A stretch of 42,284 bases of DNA. Source: Lachnospiraceae bacterium (GTDB lineage: Bacteria > Bacillota > Clostridia > Lachnospirales > Lachnospiraceae). Under the pieces are notes generated by a model. The model was not told the DNA's origin, did no database searches, and saw only the letters and a list, made by a program, of their open reading frames with translations. This document shows positions 1 to 7,195 of the stretch, one piece after another. Both the position numbers and the translations under genes were made by a program. Location of the stretch: NCBI GenBank assembly GCA_029068555.1, contig JAIECJ010000011.1:1-42284 (forward strand), given 5' to 3'. Each line of letters starts with the position of its first letter. The first letter of the stretch is position 1.

Positions 1-1
1 C

Positions 2-50
2 AAAAATCGCTGCGCCCCAGTAAATACAAGGTATACAGCGATTTTTTTTA
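2..50. terminator. Intrinsic terminator of a gene left of the window
   Basis: An 11-bp perfect stem (AAAAATCGCTG at 2-12 pairs with CAGCGATTTTT at 36-46) is followed by a T-run. It most simply ends a plus-strand gene lying off the left edge; the A-run on its other side would also let it work from the minus strand. Confidence 0.8.
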
Positions 51-217
51 TTTCCAACTGTCAAAGATGGGATTATACATAAACGTTTAAAATTTGTCAA
101 CAGTATTCATTCAATTTTTTTATACAGTTTTTCTGGGTTTTTTTGTTTCTTCATGATATTATATACTATATGTCCACAAAAAATCAACAAACATTTATTC
201 CAGAGAGGGGATATTCC

Positions 218-1465
218 ATGAATGTTACTGCTGTAATCGCAGAATACAATCCTTTTCACAACGGTCATCTGTACCAGCTTCAGTCAATTCGCGAACATGG
301 AGCCGACTACATCATTATAGTTATGAGCGGAGACTTCATGCAGCGCGGAATACCAGCCATCGTCAACAAATACGAGCGCTGTCGGACGGCGCTTTTAAAC
401 GGCGCGGATCTTGTTTTCGAGCTCCCTGTCTACTCTGCACTTGGCAGCGCAGAATACTTTGCACAGGGTGCAGTGTCCATGATTGATAAGCTGGGTGTTG
501 TTGACTTTCTGCACTTTGGCAGCGAATCTGGTGATATCTCACTGCTTACTGAATCCGCAAAAATTGCTGCTAATGAATCCGATATATACAAAAAATTGCT
601 CAACAACTATCTCAGACAGGGTATTTCCTTTCCTGCTGCAAGAAGCAGGGCACTGTCAGACATATTTCCTGACAGAGATATCCAACATATTATAAAAACG
701 CCCAACAATATCCTTGGCATGGAATACATTAAAGCGCTTATTCAAAGAAACAGTTCCATAAAACCTGTAACGCTTACAAGAAAAGGCGAGGGGTATTCCT
801 CCAGTTCGCTTGTCTCAGACAGTTTTGTGTCTGCAAACGCTATACGGACTGCATGCTCTGCGAAAAAAAGCAGCACAGTCAAAGATTATATGCCTAAATC
901 TGTGTACAAAATGCTTGATCAGCAGCTTTTATTTACAAATGATTTTTCAGAAGCAGTTTTATGCAAAATGCTTCAGCTTTCCGGTGATAAAGATATCTTT
1001 GCAGGTTATTACGATGTCGGAAGTCAACTCTCACATACGCTGCACAACAATCTGTATCATTATACATCATTTGATGACTTCGCGCTGAGGAATAAGACCA
1101 AAAACCTGACTTTCTCACGTATCTGCCGTTGCCTTATGCACATTCTTCTGGATATGACACAGGCTAATGCAGAACGTTTTAGTCAAAACGACTATACACA
1201 ATACGCAAGGCTTCTCGGTTTTTCAAAACATGGTCAGGAACTTTTAAAATCAATCAAGTCAAATGCGTCCATCCCTGTTCTGACCAAACCATCCACCGCA
1301 CGAAAACAGCTCGCCGATACAGCGCTTATGTCACTTCAGACTGATATTTATACTGCATTGATTTACGAGAGTATCAGAAGCCAAAAAATCCAGCGTCTGT
1401 CAGGTTACTCTGCGAAAGAGTCTTTTCAGAATGAGTTAACTGCAGAAATAATAAAACTTCCATAG
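218..1465 (+). CDS. tmcAL: tRNA(Met) cytidine acetate ligase (TmcAL, YlbM family)
   Basis: The family activates acetate with ATP and acetylates the wobble cytidine of elongator tRNA-Met in the cytoplasm. The N-terminus has the nucleotidyltransferase signature VIAEYNPFHNGHLYQL with the HxGH-type motif, followed by a conserved VMSGDFMQRG segment. The 415-aa length fits the family. The frame is open from 143, but the ATG at 218 is preferred: GAGAGGGG lies at 203-210, seven bases upstream, and the conserved family start MxVTAVIAEYNPFHNGH begins exactly there. The gene stands alone on the plus strand, convergent with the UPF0210 operon, and its last codons form part of a terminator hairpin. The family assignment is firm; the exact modification is known from Bacillus subtilis and inferred here. 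Confidence 0.93.
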   Translation: MNVTAVIAEYNPFHNGHLYQLQSIREHGADYIIIVMSGDFMQRGIPAIVNKYERCRTALLNGADLVFELPVYSALGSAEYFAQGAVSMIDKLGVVDFLHFGSESGDISLLTESAKIAANESDIYKKLLNNYLRQGISFPAARSRALSDIFPDRDIQHIIKTPNNILGMEYIKALIQRNSSIKPVTLTRKGEGYSSSSLVSDSFVSANAIRTACSAKKSSTVKDYMPKSVYKMLDQQLLFTNDFSEAVLCKMLQLSGDKDIFAGYYDVGSQLSHTLHNNLYHYTSFDDFALRNKTKNLTFSRICRCLMHILLDMTQANAERFSQNDYTQYARLLGFSKHGQELLKSIKSNASIPVLTKPSTARKQLADTALMSLQTDIYTALIYESIRSQKIQRLSGYSAKESFQNELTAEIIKLP

Positions 1466-1487
1466 GAATTTACCTGTGGAAGTTTTT
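1457..1487. terminator. Bidirectional terminator between tmcAL and the UPF0210 operon
   Basis: CTTCCATAG (1457-1465, including the tmcAL stop codon) pairs with CTGTGGAAG (1474-1482) with one wobble pair, and is followed by TTTTT. On the minus strand the same hairpin is followed by TTTTATTATTT, so it can also end the long minus-strand operon. Confidence 0.78.
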
Positions 1488-1500
1488 ACAGATACACATT

Positions 1501-2865
1501 TTAATTCTTAAAGCTATGAATAGGCGCCGGTATTCTGCCGCCACGATTTACAAATGCGTCACAGGAATACCGATTTACAGGCATGATGGGTGCATGTCCG
1601 AGCAGCCCGCCAAACTCCGCACTGTCCCCAACTGTTTTGCCTATAACAGGAATAATGCGCACTGCTGTCGTCTTTTGATTAACCATGCCTATAGCAAGCT
1701 CATCCGCTATAATTCCGGCAATTGTAGTCGGCTTTGTATCACCAGGAATCGCAATCATATCAAGTCCAACCGAACAGACACAAGTCATAGCTTCAAGCTT
1801 CTCAAGCGTAAGCGCTCCCGCGTTGACTGCATCTATCATTCCCTGATCTTCACTTACAGGAATAAATGCACCGCTGAGTCCGCCCACATAGGAGGACGCC
1901 ATAACACCACCCTTTTTCACCTGGTCGTTCAGCAAGGCAAGTGCTGCCGTTGTTCCTGGAGCTCCAGCATATTCGAGACCAATTTCACACAAAATATCGG
2001 CCACACTGTCTCCGATTGCCGGTGTAGGTGCCAATGACAAGTCCACAATGCCAAAAGGAATGCCAAGCCGCTTTGATGCCTCCTGTGCAACAAGCTGCCC
2101 GACACGCGTAACTTTAAACGCTGTCTTTTTAATGGTCTCACAAAGTACTTCAAAATTTTCACCGCGAACGCTTTCCAGCGCATTCTTGACAACACCGGGA
2201 CCACTGACGCCGACATTTATGATGGCATCGGCTTCCGTTACACCGTGAAACGCCCCCGCCATAAACGGATTGTCATCAGGTGCATTACAGAATACTACAA
2301 GCTTGGAACAGCCGATGGAATCATTGTCCTTTGTGCGCTCAGCAGTCTCTTTGATGATATCCCCCATCAGTCTCACAGCATCCATGTCGATTCCTGTCTT
2401 GGTGGAGCCGAGATTGACAGAGCTGCACACCAGTTCTGTCTCTGCAAGCGCCTGTGGAATCGAGCGGAGCAAAAGTTCGTCTGCCTTTGTCATTCCCTTG
2501 GACACCAGAGCAGAATATCCGCCGAGGAAGTTCACGCCCACATCCTTTCTCGCCCTGTCAAGCGTCTTTGCTATTGACACATAATCTTCGGGTGTACTAC
2601 ATGCGGAACCGCCTATCAGGGCAATCGGGGTAACCGAAATTCTTTTATTTACAATAGGAATGCCAAATTCTTTCTCAATCGCCTCACCTGTGGCTACCAG
2701 ATTCTTTGCCACAGTCGTAATCTTATTGTAAATTTTATCATTTAATCTCTCCAAATCCGAGTCAATACAGTCAAGAAGACTGATGCCAAGCGTAATTGTC
2801 CTGACATCAAGATTCTCCTTCTCAATCATTTTGTTTGTCTCTAACACTTCATTTATATTTATCAT
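1501..2865 (-). CDS. UPF0210 / PFL family protein (DUF711)
   Basis: This 454-aa protein matches the conserved UPF0210 (DUF711, 'PFL family') proteins: N-terminal [17 protein letters not shown], the [16 protein letters not shown] segment and glycine-rich stretches such as [19 protein letters not shown] and [19 protein letters not shown], ending in a [13 protein letters not shown] tail. No secretion signal or membrane segment is seen, so it should be cytoplasmic. The biochemical role of the family is not established to my knowledge. The start has a good GGGAGGA site eight bases upstream. It lies 23 bp downstream of a small ACT-domain protein; this pairing is frequent in Firmicutes and suggests that the ACT protein is a ligand-sensing partner (inference). 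It is the last gene of a seven-gene minus-strand run. Confidence 0.9.
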   Translation of the reverse strand: MININEVLETNKMIEKENLDVRTITLGISLLDCIDSDLERLNDKIYNKITTVAKNLVATGEAIEKEFGIPIVNKRISVTPIALIGGSACSTPEDYVSIAKTLDRARKDVGVNFLGGYSALVSKGMTKADELLLRSIPQALAETELVCSSVNLGSTKTGIDMDAVRLMGDIIKETAERTKDNDSIGCSKLVVFCNAPDDNPFMAGAFHGVTEADAIINVGVSGPGVVKNALESVRGENFEVLCETIKKTAFKVTRVGQLVAQEASKRLGIPFGIVDLSLAPTPAIGDSVADILCEIGLEYAGAPGTTAALALLNDQVKKGGVMASSYVGGLSGAFIPVSEDQGMIDAVNAGALTLEKLEAMTCVCSVGLDMIAIPGDTKPTTIAGIIADELAIGMVNQKTTAVRIIPVIGKTVGDSAEFGGLLGHAPIMPVNRYSCDAFVNRGGRIPAPIHSFKN

Positions 2866-2888
2866 ATCAAATGTCCTCCCAAATTACA

Positions 2889-3161
2889 TTACAGCCTGTG
2901 CATACTGTTAAATATTTCTTCTCTCTGACATCTGATAATCACGCCAATTTCCTCTCCTATCCTGTCAAGATCATCCGAGACTTCGCTGACTGATTTTGCA
3001 GCAGTACTCATATCAGCAATCATCATCATATTAAAGTAGTCATCCACAATGGTCTGCGAAATATCAAGAATATTTATCTTGTTTTCGGCAAGATATGTAC
3101 ACACTCTCGCAATAATGCCTACGGTATCTTTTCCTACTACTGTAATAATCGTTTTTTTCAT
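2889..3161 (-). CDS. ACT-domain protein (UPF0237 family)
   Basis: A 90-aa stand-alone ACT domain. The N-terminus MKKTIITVVGKDTVGIIARV is the characteristic beta1-alpha1 region (GKDTVGIIA) of UPF0237/GcvR-like ACT proteins, followed by YLAENKINILDISQTI. ACT domains bind small ligands, often amino acids, and usually dimerise; no enzyme domain is attached. It sits 23 bp upstream of the UPF0210 gene and 50 bp after the WalJ-like hydrolase. A GGAGC ribosome site precedes the ATG by seven bases. The family is clear; ligand and target are unknown. Confidence 0.9.
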   Translation of the reverse strand: MKKTIITVVGKDTVGIIARVCTYLAENKINILDISQTIVDDYFNMMMIADMSTAAKSVSEVSDDLDRIGEEIGVIIRCQREEIFNSMHRL

Positions 3162-3211
3162 AATCTAAGCTCCTATCTTCCTATTTTACTTTTATATTAC
3201 CTAATATTTTT

Positions 3212-4009
3212 CTAAATTTCAACTAATTGTGACATTTCACTCCGGTTCGCGACAAAAATAGGAAAATCATCTGGCTTATATGGATTTTCCGCCATGGAAA
3301 TTTCCAGCCGCACCGTCTCATATGCCAGTTCTGCCATATTATTTTCCTTACTTAAATGTCCAAGAAATACAGTTTTAAGATTGTCGTGCAGCAGCCTGCT
3401 GAGCAGTCTTCCTGAAAGCTCGTTTGACAAATGTCCCTTATTTCCAAGTATACGCTGTTTCAGGGCATATGGATATGGTCCTACCTGTAACATGTTAATA
3501 TCATGATTGGCTTCAAGCAAAAGGGCATCCATTCCACGCAGGCATTCAACTGTGTATTCATCATACGTTCCAAGGTCTGTTGCCACTGCCATACGCCTGC
3601 TTCCATACTGAAACCTGTATGCCACTGGCTGGACTGCATCATGGGATATTTTCATTGGGTTGACTGTTATATCCTTTAAGATAAACTTCTCATCCGCCTT
3701 GACCGCGCGAAAAAGTGAGTCATCTATCACACCGAGATTACTCACTTTCTTAATGGCTGTTATCGTTCCTTCTGTGGCATATATCGGTATACCAAATTTC
3801 CTGCACAGTACACCCAGACCACCAATGTGGTCTGAGTGCTCATGCGTGATAAGTATTCCGTCAATATCTTTTCCTGTAAGTCCAAGCTGGTTAAGCCCCT
3901 CCACAGTTCTCTTGCAGCTTATGCCTGCATCTACCAGAAGATGCGTGGCATCTGTACCGATATAGATACAATTACCACTGCTTCCGCTGGCTATACTACA
4001 CATCCTCAT
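3212..4009 (-). CDS. walJ: Metallo-beta-lactamase-fold hydrolase, WalJ/YycJ-like
   Basis: A 265-aa cytoplasmic MBL-fold protein. It opens with the family signature CSIASGSSGNCIYIG and carries the metal-binding ITHEHSDHIGG motif (HxHxDH). Later family blocks include ATDLGTYDEY, LLLEANHD and GHLSNE. In B. subtilis and relatives YycJ/WalJ is a 5'-to-3' DNA exonuclease proposed to act in mismatch repair and sits beside walKR; here it instead follows the FtsA-like gene by a short gap. Three in-frame ATGs occur within 16 bases (4018, 4009, 4003); AAAGGA touches the first and lies nine bases before the second, so 4009 is chosen. Family assignment is confident, exact substrate less so. Confidence 0.88.
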   Translation of the reverse strand: MRMCSIASGSSGNCIYIGTDATHLLVDAGISCKRTVEGLNQLGLTGKDIDGILITHEHSDHIGGLGVLCRKFGIPIYATEGTITAIKKVSNLGVIDDSLFRAVKADEKFILKDITVNPMKISHDAVQPVAYRFQYGSRRMAVATDLGTYDEYTVECLRGMDALLLEANHDINMLQVGPYPYALKQRILGNKGHLSNELSGRLLSRLLHDNLKTVFLGHLSKENNMAELAYETVRLEISMAENPYKPDDFPIFVANRSEMSQLVEI

Positions 4010-4029
4010 TCTATTCATTCCTTTATTTT

Positions 4030-6573
4030 TTATTTCCAGTATACCTCAATCTTGTCTCCGTTGTAAAGCTCTTGTGTATATTGAGCATCCTTTCCGTTTA
4101 CGAGTGTTGCTATGCCTGCCCCCTGCATTTTGCTTGTATCAAAATTGATATAATCAAATATATCGACAAACATATAGCTCTGTTTTCCTCTCATTACAAT
4201 AGGCTTCTGGTTTACGATGACAATTATTTTTTTACCCGTTTCCTCGGCAGCTTCCTGCTTTTTCTCTTTTGCCACATTCTCTTTCATGTTTTGAAACACA
4301 TGCGCCTTTTCCTGTCTGGAATCCTCATAAACCTTTTCCGTCTTTAATACTTTTTCCGCAGCTTTGGTGTATCCATTGTTCTCGACAACATCATCCTTTT
4401 CTGGTTCCTCCTCCAGAATCGTCTCAGTTCTGACCTCCGTTACTGTTTTTTCTTCTTCCCTGACTTCTTCCATTTCCGTCTTGACTGGATCTGCTATTGT
4501 CTGTTCTACGTCTTCCTCTGCGCTTTCCACAGCTGCTTCGGCTTCCTCTATCTTTATTTCTACTGCTTCTGCGGAAGAAACATTTTCTTCCTCTGCCTTA
4601 GCAGATTCTTCTTTTACTTCTTCATCCTTTACTTCTTCAGTAGTACTTTCATCTGCTTTGACCAGTTCTGTTTTTTCGTCCTCTTTCGCATTATCATTCT
4701 CATTTTCAACGGATTGTGCCTTCTCCCTGTCCGTTCCCTTAACTTCTTTTTTAGATTCCCTATGAGAATCCCTGTGCAGTTCTATATGTGATTCTTTATA
4801 GATTTCCTTCAGTTCATATTCTTTTCTGTTTTTTATTTCTATGACATCAGAAGTATGAATCTCTACATCACTATCTGCTTTTTCCCCATTAATAATCAAA
4901 ACCATATCTTCTGGTGAAAGCCCCATAAATTCAAGAAATTCATCACATGTATAGAACGTTGAAACCACTATGTCATCGCCATTCTGTATGGAGTATTCCT
5001 CTGTCACAGCTGTTCCGTTTACCTTTACAGGCTTTGGAAGCTGCATTTCATCACCGTTGACAGTTACTGTTATTTTTCCATTATAATCTACAAGATCTGC
5101 AATCTTTTCCTGTGCGGGTGTTCCAAGTGTCGATTCTTCGAGTGTGATGACATCATTGGACTTAATATTGTGGCTGAGATTTACCTCCTCACCGTTTACA
5201 TATACATGGGCGCTTTCACCATACTCACCCTTTGTCACACGGTTTTTACCATTCACTGTATATCGAAGTTCCTCCCCGCGTCTTGGGAAAAGTCCGTCAC
5301 GGGTAAAATCAGCCTGCATTGCTGCATCAGTAACCGTGAGCTTATTGTTGTCGTAGAGTTTGATTCTGTTTCCGTTGAAAGTAATATATATAAAATTATT
5401 ATACTGTTCGTAGTATGTGAGGCAAATTCCAATCGGCGTGATAATTGTTGAATCCTTCAGTGCCCCTTCTGGGAAGTCAACATCTTTCATGATTTCCTCT
5501 CCACGCAATGCAACACGCTTCGGGTCAAGCCCAAGTTCCGCAGCGACCAGCTCGTCAAATCCACTGATTTTTCCGCCTCCGCCAACAATAAATACAGCGC
5601 TTGGTGATGTACCACCGTTTAACTCCTTAATTGCATCCGCCGCAAGTTTTGACATTCTTTCTATCTCAGGCTGACATATTGCAATCACTTCTTTCGCTGA
5701 GATTGTCTGCTGCATACCCATTATATCCTCATACTCAATCTCGTCCTGCTGTGTAGCCGCAGTCTTAATCATCTCCGCCGTGGCAAAATCAATCAGACAG
5801 GTTTTTGCCAAAAGCTCCGTAAGTGTATCGCCGGCACATGGAATCATACCAAAAGCAATAACACTTCCGTCATCCGTTATTGAAATATCTGATGTACCTG
5901 CACCGACATCAATCATTGCAATATTCAGCAGCCTGAATTTTTCGGGAATGGCAACCCTGATTGCCGCAATAGGCTCCAATGTAAGATTGGCAACCTTCAG
6001 TCCTGCAAGTTCAACTGCACTGTAAAGACCATCCACTACATCATCCGGCAAAAATGTTGCAATCATGTCAGCCCCAAGATTTTTCGCCTTGTGATGCTCT
6101 GGCTGCCCCATCCACATACCATTCAGATAATATTTTACCACTGAATATCCAACACAGTAAAAATGAAGATCCGTATCATTTTTCTCCTGAAAATCAGAGA
6201 ATGCATGCTCAATTCCAAGCGAAATCAGGTTACTCATATCCTCCTTGGTAACATTTCGCTCTTTGTCAAGATCCATATCTACATGGACATTCATGGTTTT
6301 TAATACACGCCCAGCAGCTGCAATACATACTTCGTCCAACTTAATACCCATCTTCGCCTGCAAAGCTTGTGCGATATCCGCTATAATAGCTGCAACCCTG
6401 TTAATGTCATGTATCTGTCCATCAAGCATTGCACGCGTCTCATGCTGACGAATCTCCTGTGCCGCAACGACAAAACGAGCCCCCTGTCTGTACCCCACAG
6501 TACCTACAATACTCCTTGTTCCGATATCAAGTCCAAATACAAGTTCCTCTCCATTCACTTTCATTTCGTTCAT
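4030..6573 (-). CDS. FtsA/PilM-like actin-fold ATPase with beta-grasp-like repeats and Glu-rich linker
   Basis: An 847-aa protein, about twice the length of a classical FtsA. Residues about 10-385 form an actin-like ATPase: VFGLDIGTRSIVGTV (phosphate 1), MIDVGAGTSDISI (phosphate 2) and FIVGGGGKISGFDEL (adenosine motif). Residues about 390-582 hold repeated units of the type VNG(E)...I..GD.I.V, resembling beta-grasp/SLBB-like modules (VNGEEV at 459, VNGTAV at 518, INGEKA at 561). Residues about 583-780 are extremely Glu/Lys/Ala-rich and probably disordered. A last unit with the same pattern (VNGKDA at 825, GDKIEV at 839) ends the chain. No membrane segment or obvious C-terminal amphipathic anchor is visible. 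It starts three bases after coaE. A role in division, envelope assembly or as a cytoskeletal scaffold is inference; such long FtsA-domain proteins are typical of Lachnospiraceae and are distinct from canonical FtsA. Confidence 0.85.
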   Translation of the reverse strand: MNEMKVNGEELVFGLDIGTRSIVGTVGYRQGARFVVAAQEIRQHETRAMLDGQIHDINRVAAIIADIAQALQAKMGIKLDEVCIAAAGRVLKTMNVHVDMDLDKERNVTKEDMSNLISLGIEHAFSDFQEKNDTDLHFYCVGYSVVKYYLNGMWMGQPEHHKAKNLGADMIATFLPDDVVDGLYSAVELAGLKVANLTLEPIAAIRVAIPEKFRLLNIAMIDVGAGTSDISITDDGSVIAFGMIPCAGDTLTELLAKTCLIDFATAEMIKTAATQQDEIEYEDIMGMQQTISAKEVIAICQPEIERMSKLAADAIKELNGGTSPSAVFIVGGGGKISGFDELVAAELGLDPKRVALRGEEIMKDVDFPEGALKDSTIITPIGICLTYYEQYNNFIYITFNGNRIKLYDNNKLTVTDAAMQADFTRDGLFPRRGEELRYTVNGKNRVTKGEYGESAHVYVNGEEVNLSHNIKSNDVITLEESTLGTPAQEKIADLVDYNGKITVTVNGDEMQLPKPVKVNGTAVTEEYSIQNGDDIVVSTFYTCDEFLEFMGLSPEDMVLIINGEKADSDVEIHTSDVIEIKNRKEYELKEIYKESHIELHRDSHRESKKEVKGTDREKAQSVENENDNAKEDEKTELVKADESTTEEVKDEEVKEESAKAEEENVSSAEAVEIKIEEAEAAVESAEEDVEQTIADPVKTEMEEVREEEKTVTEVRTETILEEEPEKDDVVENNGYTKAAEKVLKTEKVYEDSRQEKAHVFQNMKENVAKEKKQEAAEETGKKIIVIVNQKPIVMRGKQSYMFVDIFDYINFDTSKMQGAGIATLVNGKDAQYTQELYNGDKIEVYWK

Positions 6574-6576
6574 TCT

Positions 6577-7167
6577 TCAATCCCCCATTATATGATTAAT
6601 CTGTTCGTAGGTTTCCTCTAAGCTGCCATTATTGGATATCACAACCTTGCAGTGTTTTCTAAATTCTTCTTCGCTTAACTGTCCTTTCATAATATCGGCT
6701 GTCTTTTGCGCACTATACTGCCTGCCCGCAGCCAGTCTTTCCTTCCGCAGTGCCTCATCCGAATGCACGTACCACATTTCATCCACTATCTGGTCATAAT
6801 GTTCCTCTATCAACAGCGCTGCCTCTATGAAAAAATAATCGGCCTCGCCTTTTTCTTTCTCATATGCTATCCGATCTAAGATATATTTTTTTACTGCTGG
6901 ATGAACAATTTTATTGACTCTATCCAACAGCACCTTGTCGCCAAAAATGAGAGCTGCCATTCTACCTTTATTGATAGTTCCGTCAGCATTTAATATTTCC
7001 TGTCCAAACAGCTCCACGAGCTTTTGGTAACACTCCTGCCCCGGCTCATACAATAAATGTGCTGTCTCGTCAGCCCTAATAATGCGGCACCGATAATGCG
7101 CTTCTATATAAGACAGTACTTTTGTCTTTCCGGCTCCGACTCCGCCTGTGATTCCTATAATCTTCAT
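6577..7167 (-). CDS. coaE: Dephospho-CoA kinase
   Basis: CoaE phosphorylates the 3'-hydroxyl of the ribose of dephospho-CoA, the last step of coenzyme A synthesis, in the cytoplasm. The 196-aa protein starts with the P-loop MKIIGITGGVGAGKT and has the family's ADE segment (IIRADETAH), the HPAVKKYI block and FIEAALLIE. Length is normal. It lies 28 bp after polA and three bases before the FtsA-like gene, so it is translated within the same operon; polA-coaE adjacency is common in Firmicutes. A GAGGGTGG site precedes the start. Confidence 0.95.
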   Translation of the reverse strand: MKIIGITGGVGAGKTKVLSYIEAHYRCRIIRADETAHLLYEPGQECYQKLVELFGQEILNADGTINKGRMAALIFGDKVLLDRVNKIVHPAVKKYILDRIAYEKEKGEADYFFIEAALLIEEHYDQIVDEMWYVHSDEALRKERLAAGRQYSAQKTADIMKGQLSEEEFRKHCKVVISNNGSLEETYEQINHIMGD

Positions 7168-7195
7168 TATCCACCCTCATGATTTCGTTCCCGCA

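Noticed and set aside
143-217. 25-codon upstream extension of tmcAL
   Set aside because: The ribosome site and the family's conserved N-terminus both place the start at 218.
4364-4765. Ser/Thr-rich 133-codon plus-strand frame
   Set aside because: It is the complement of the Glu/Lys-rich linker of the FtsA-like protein; the low complexity explains the open frame.
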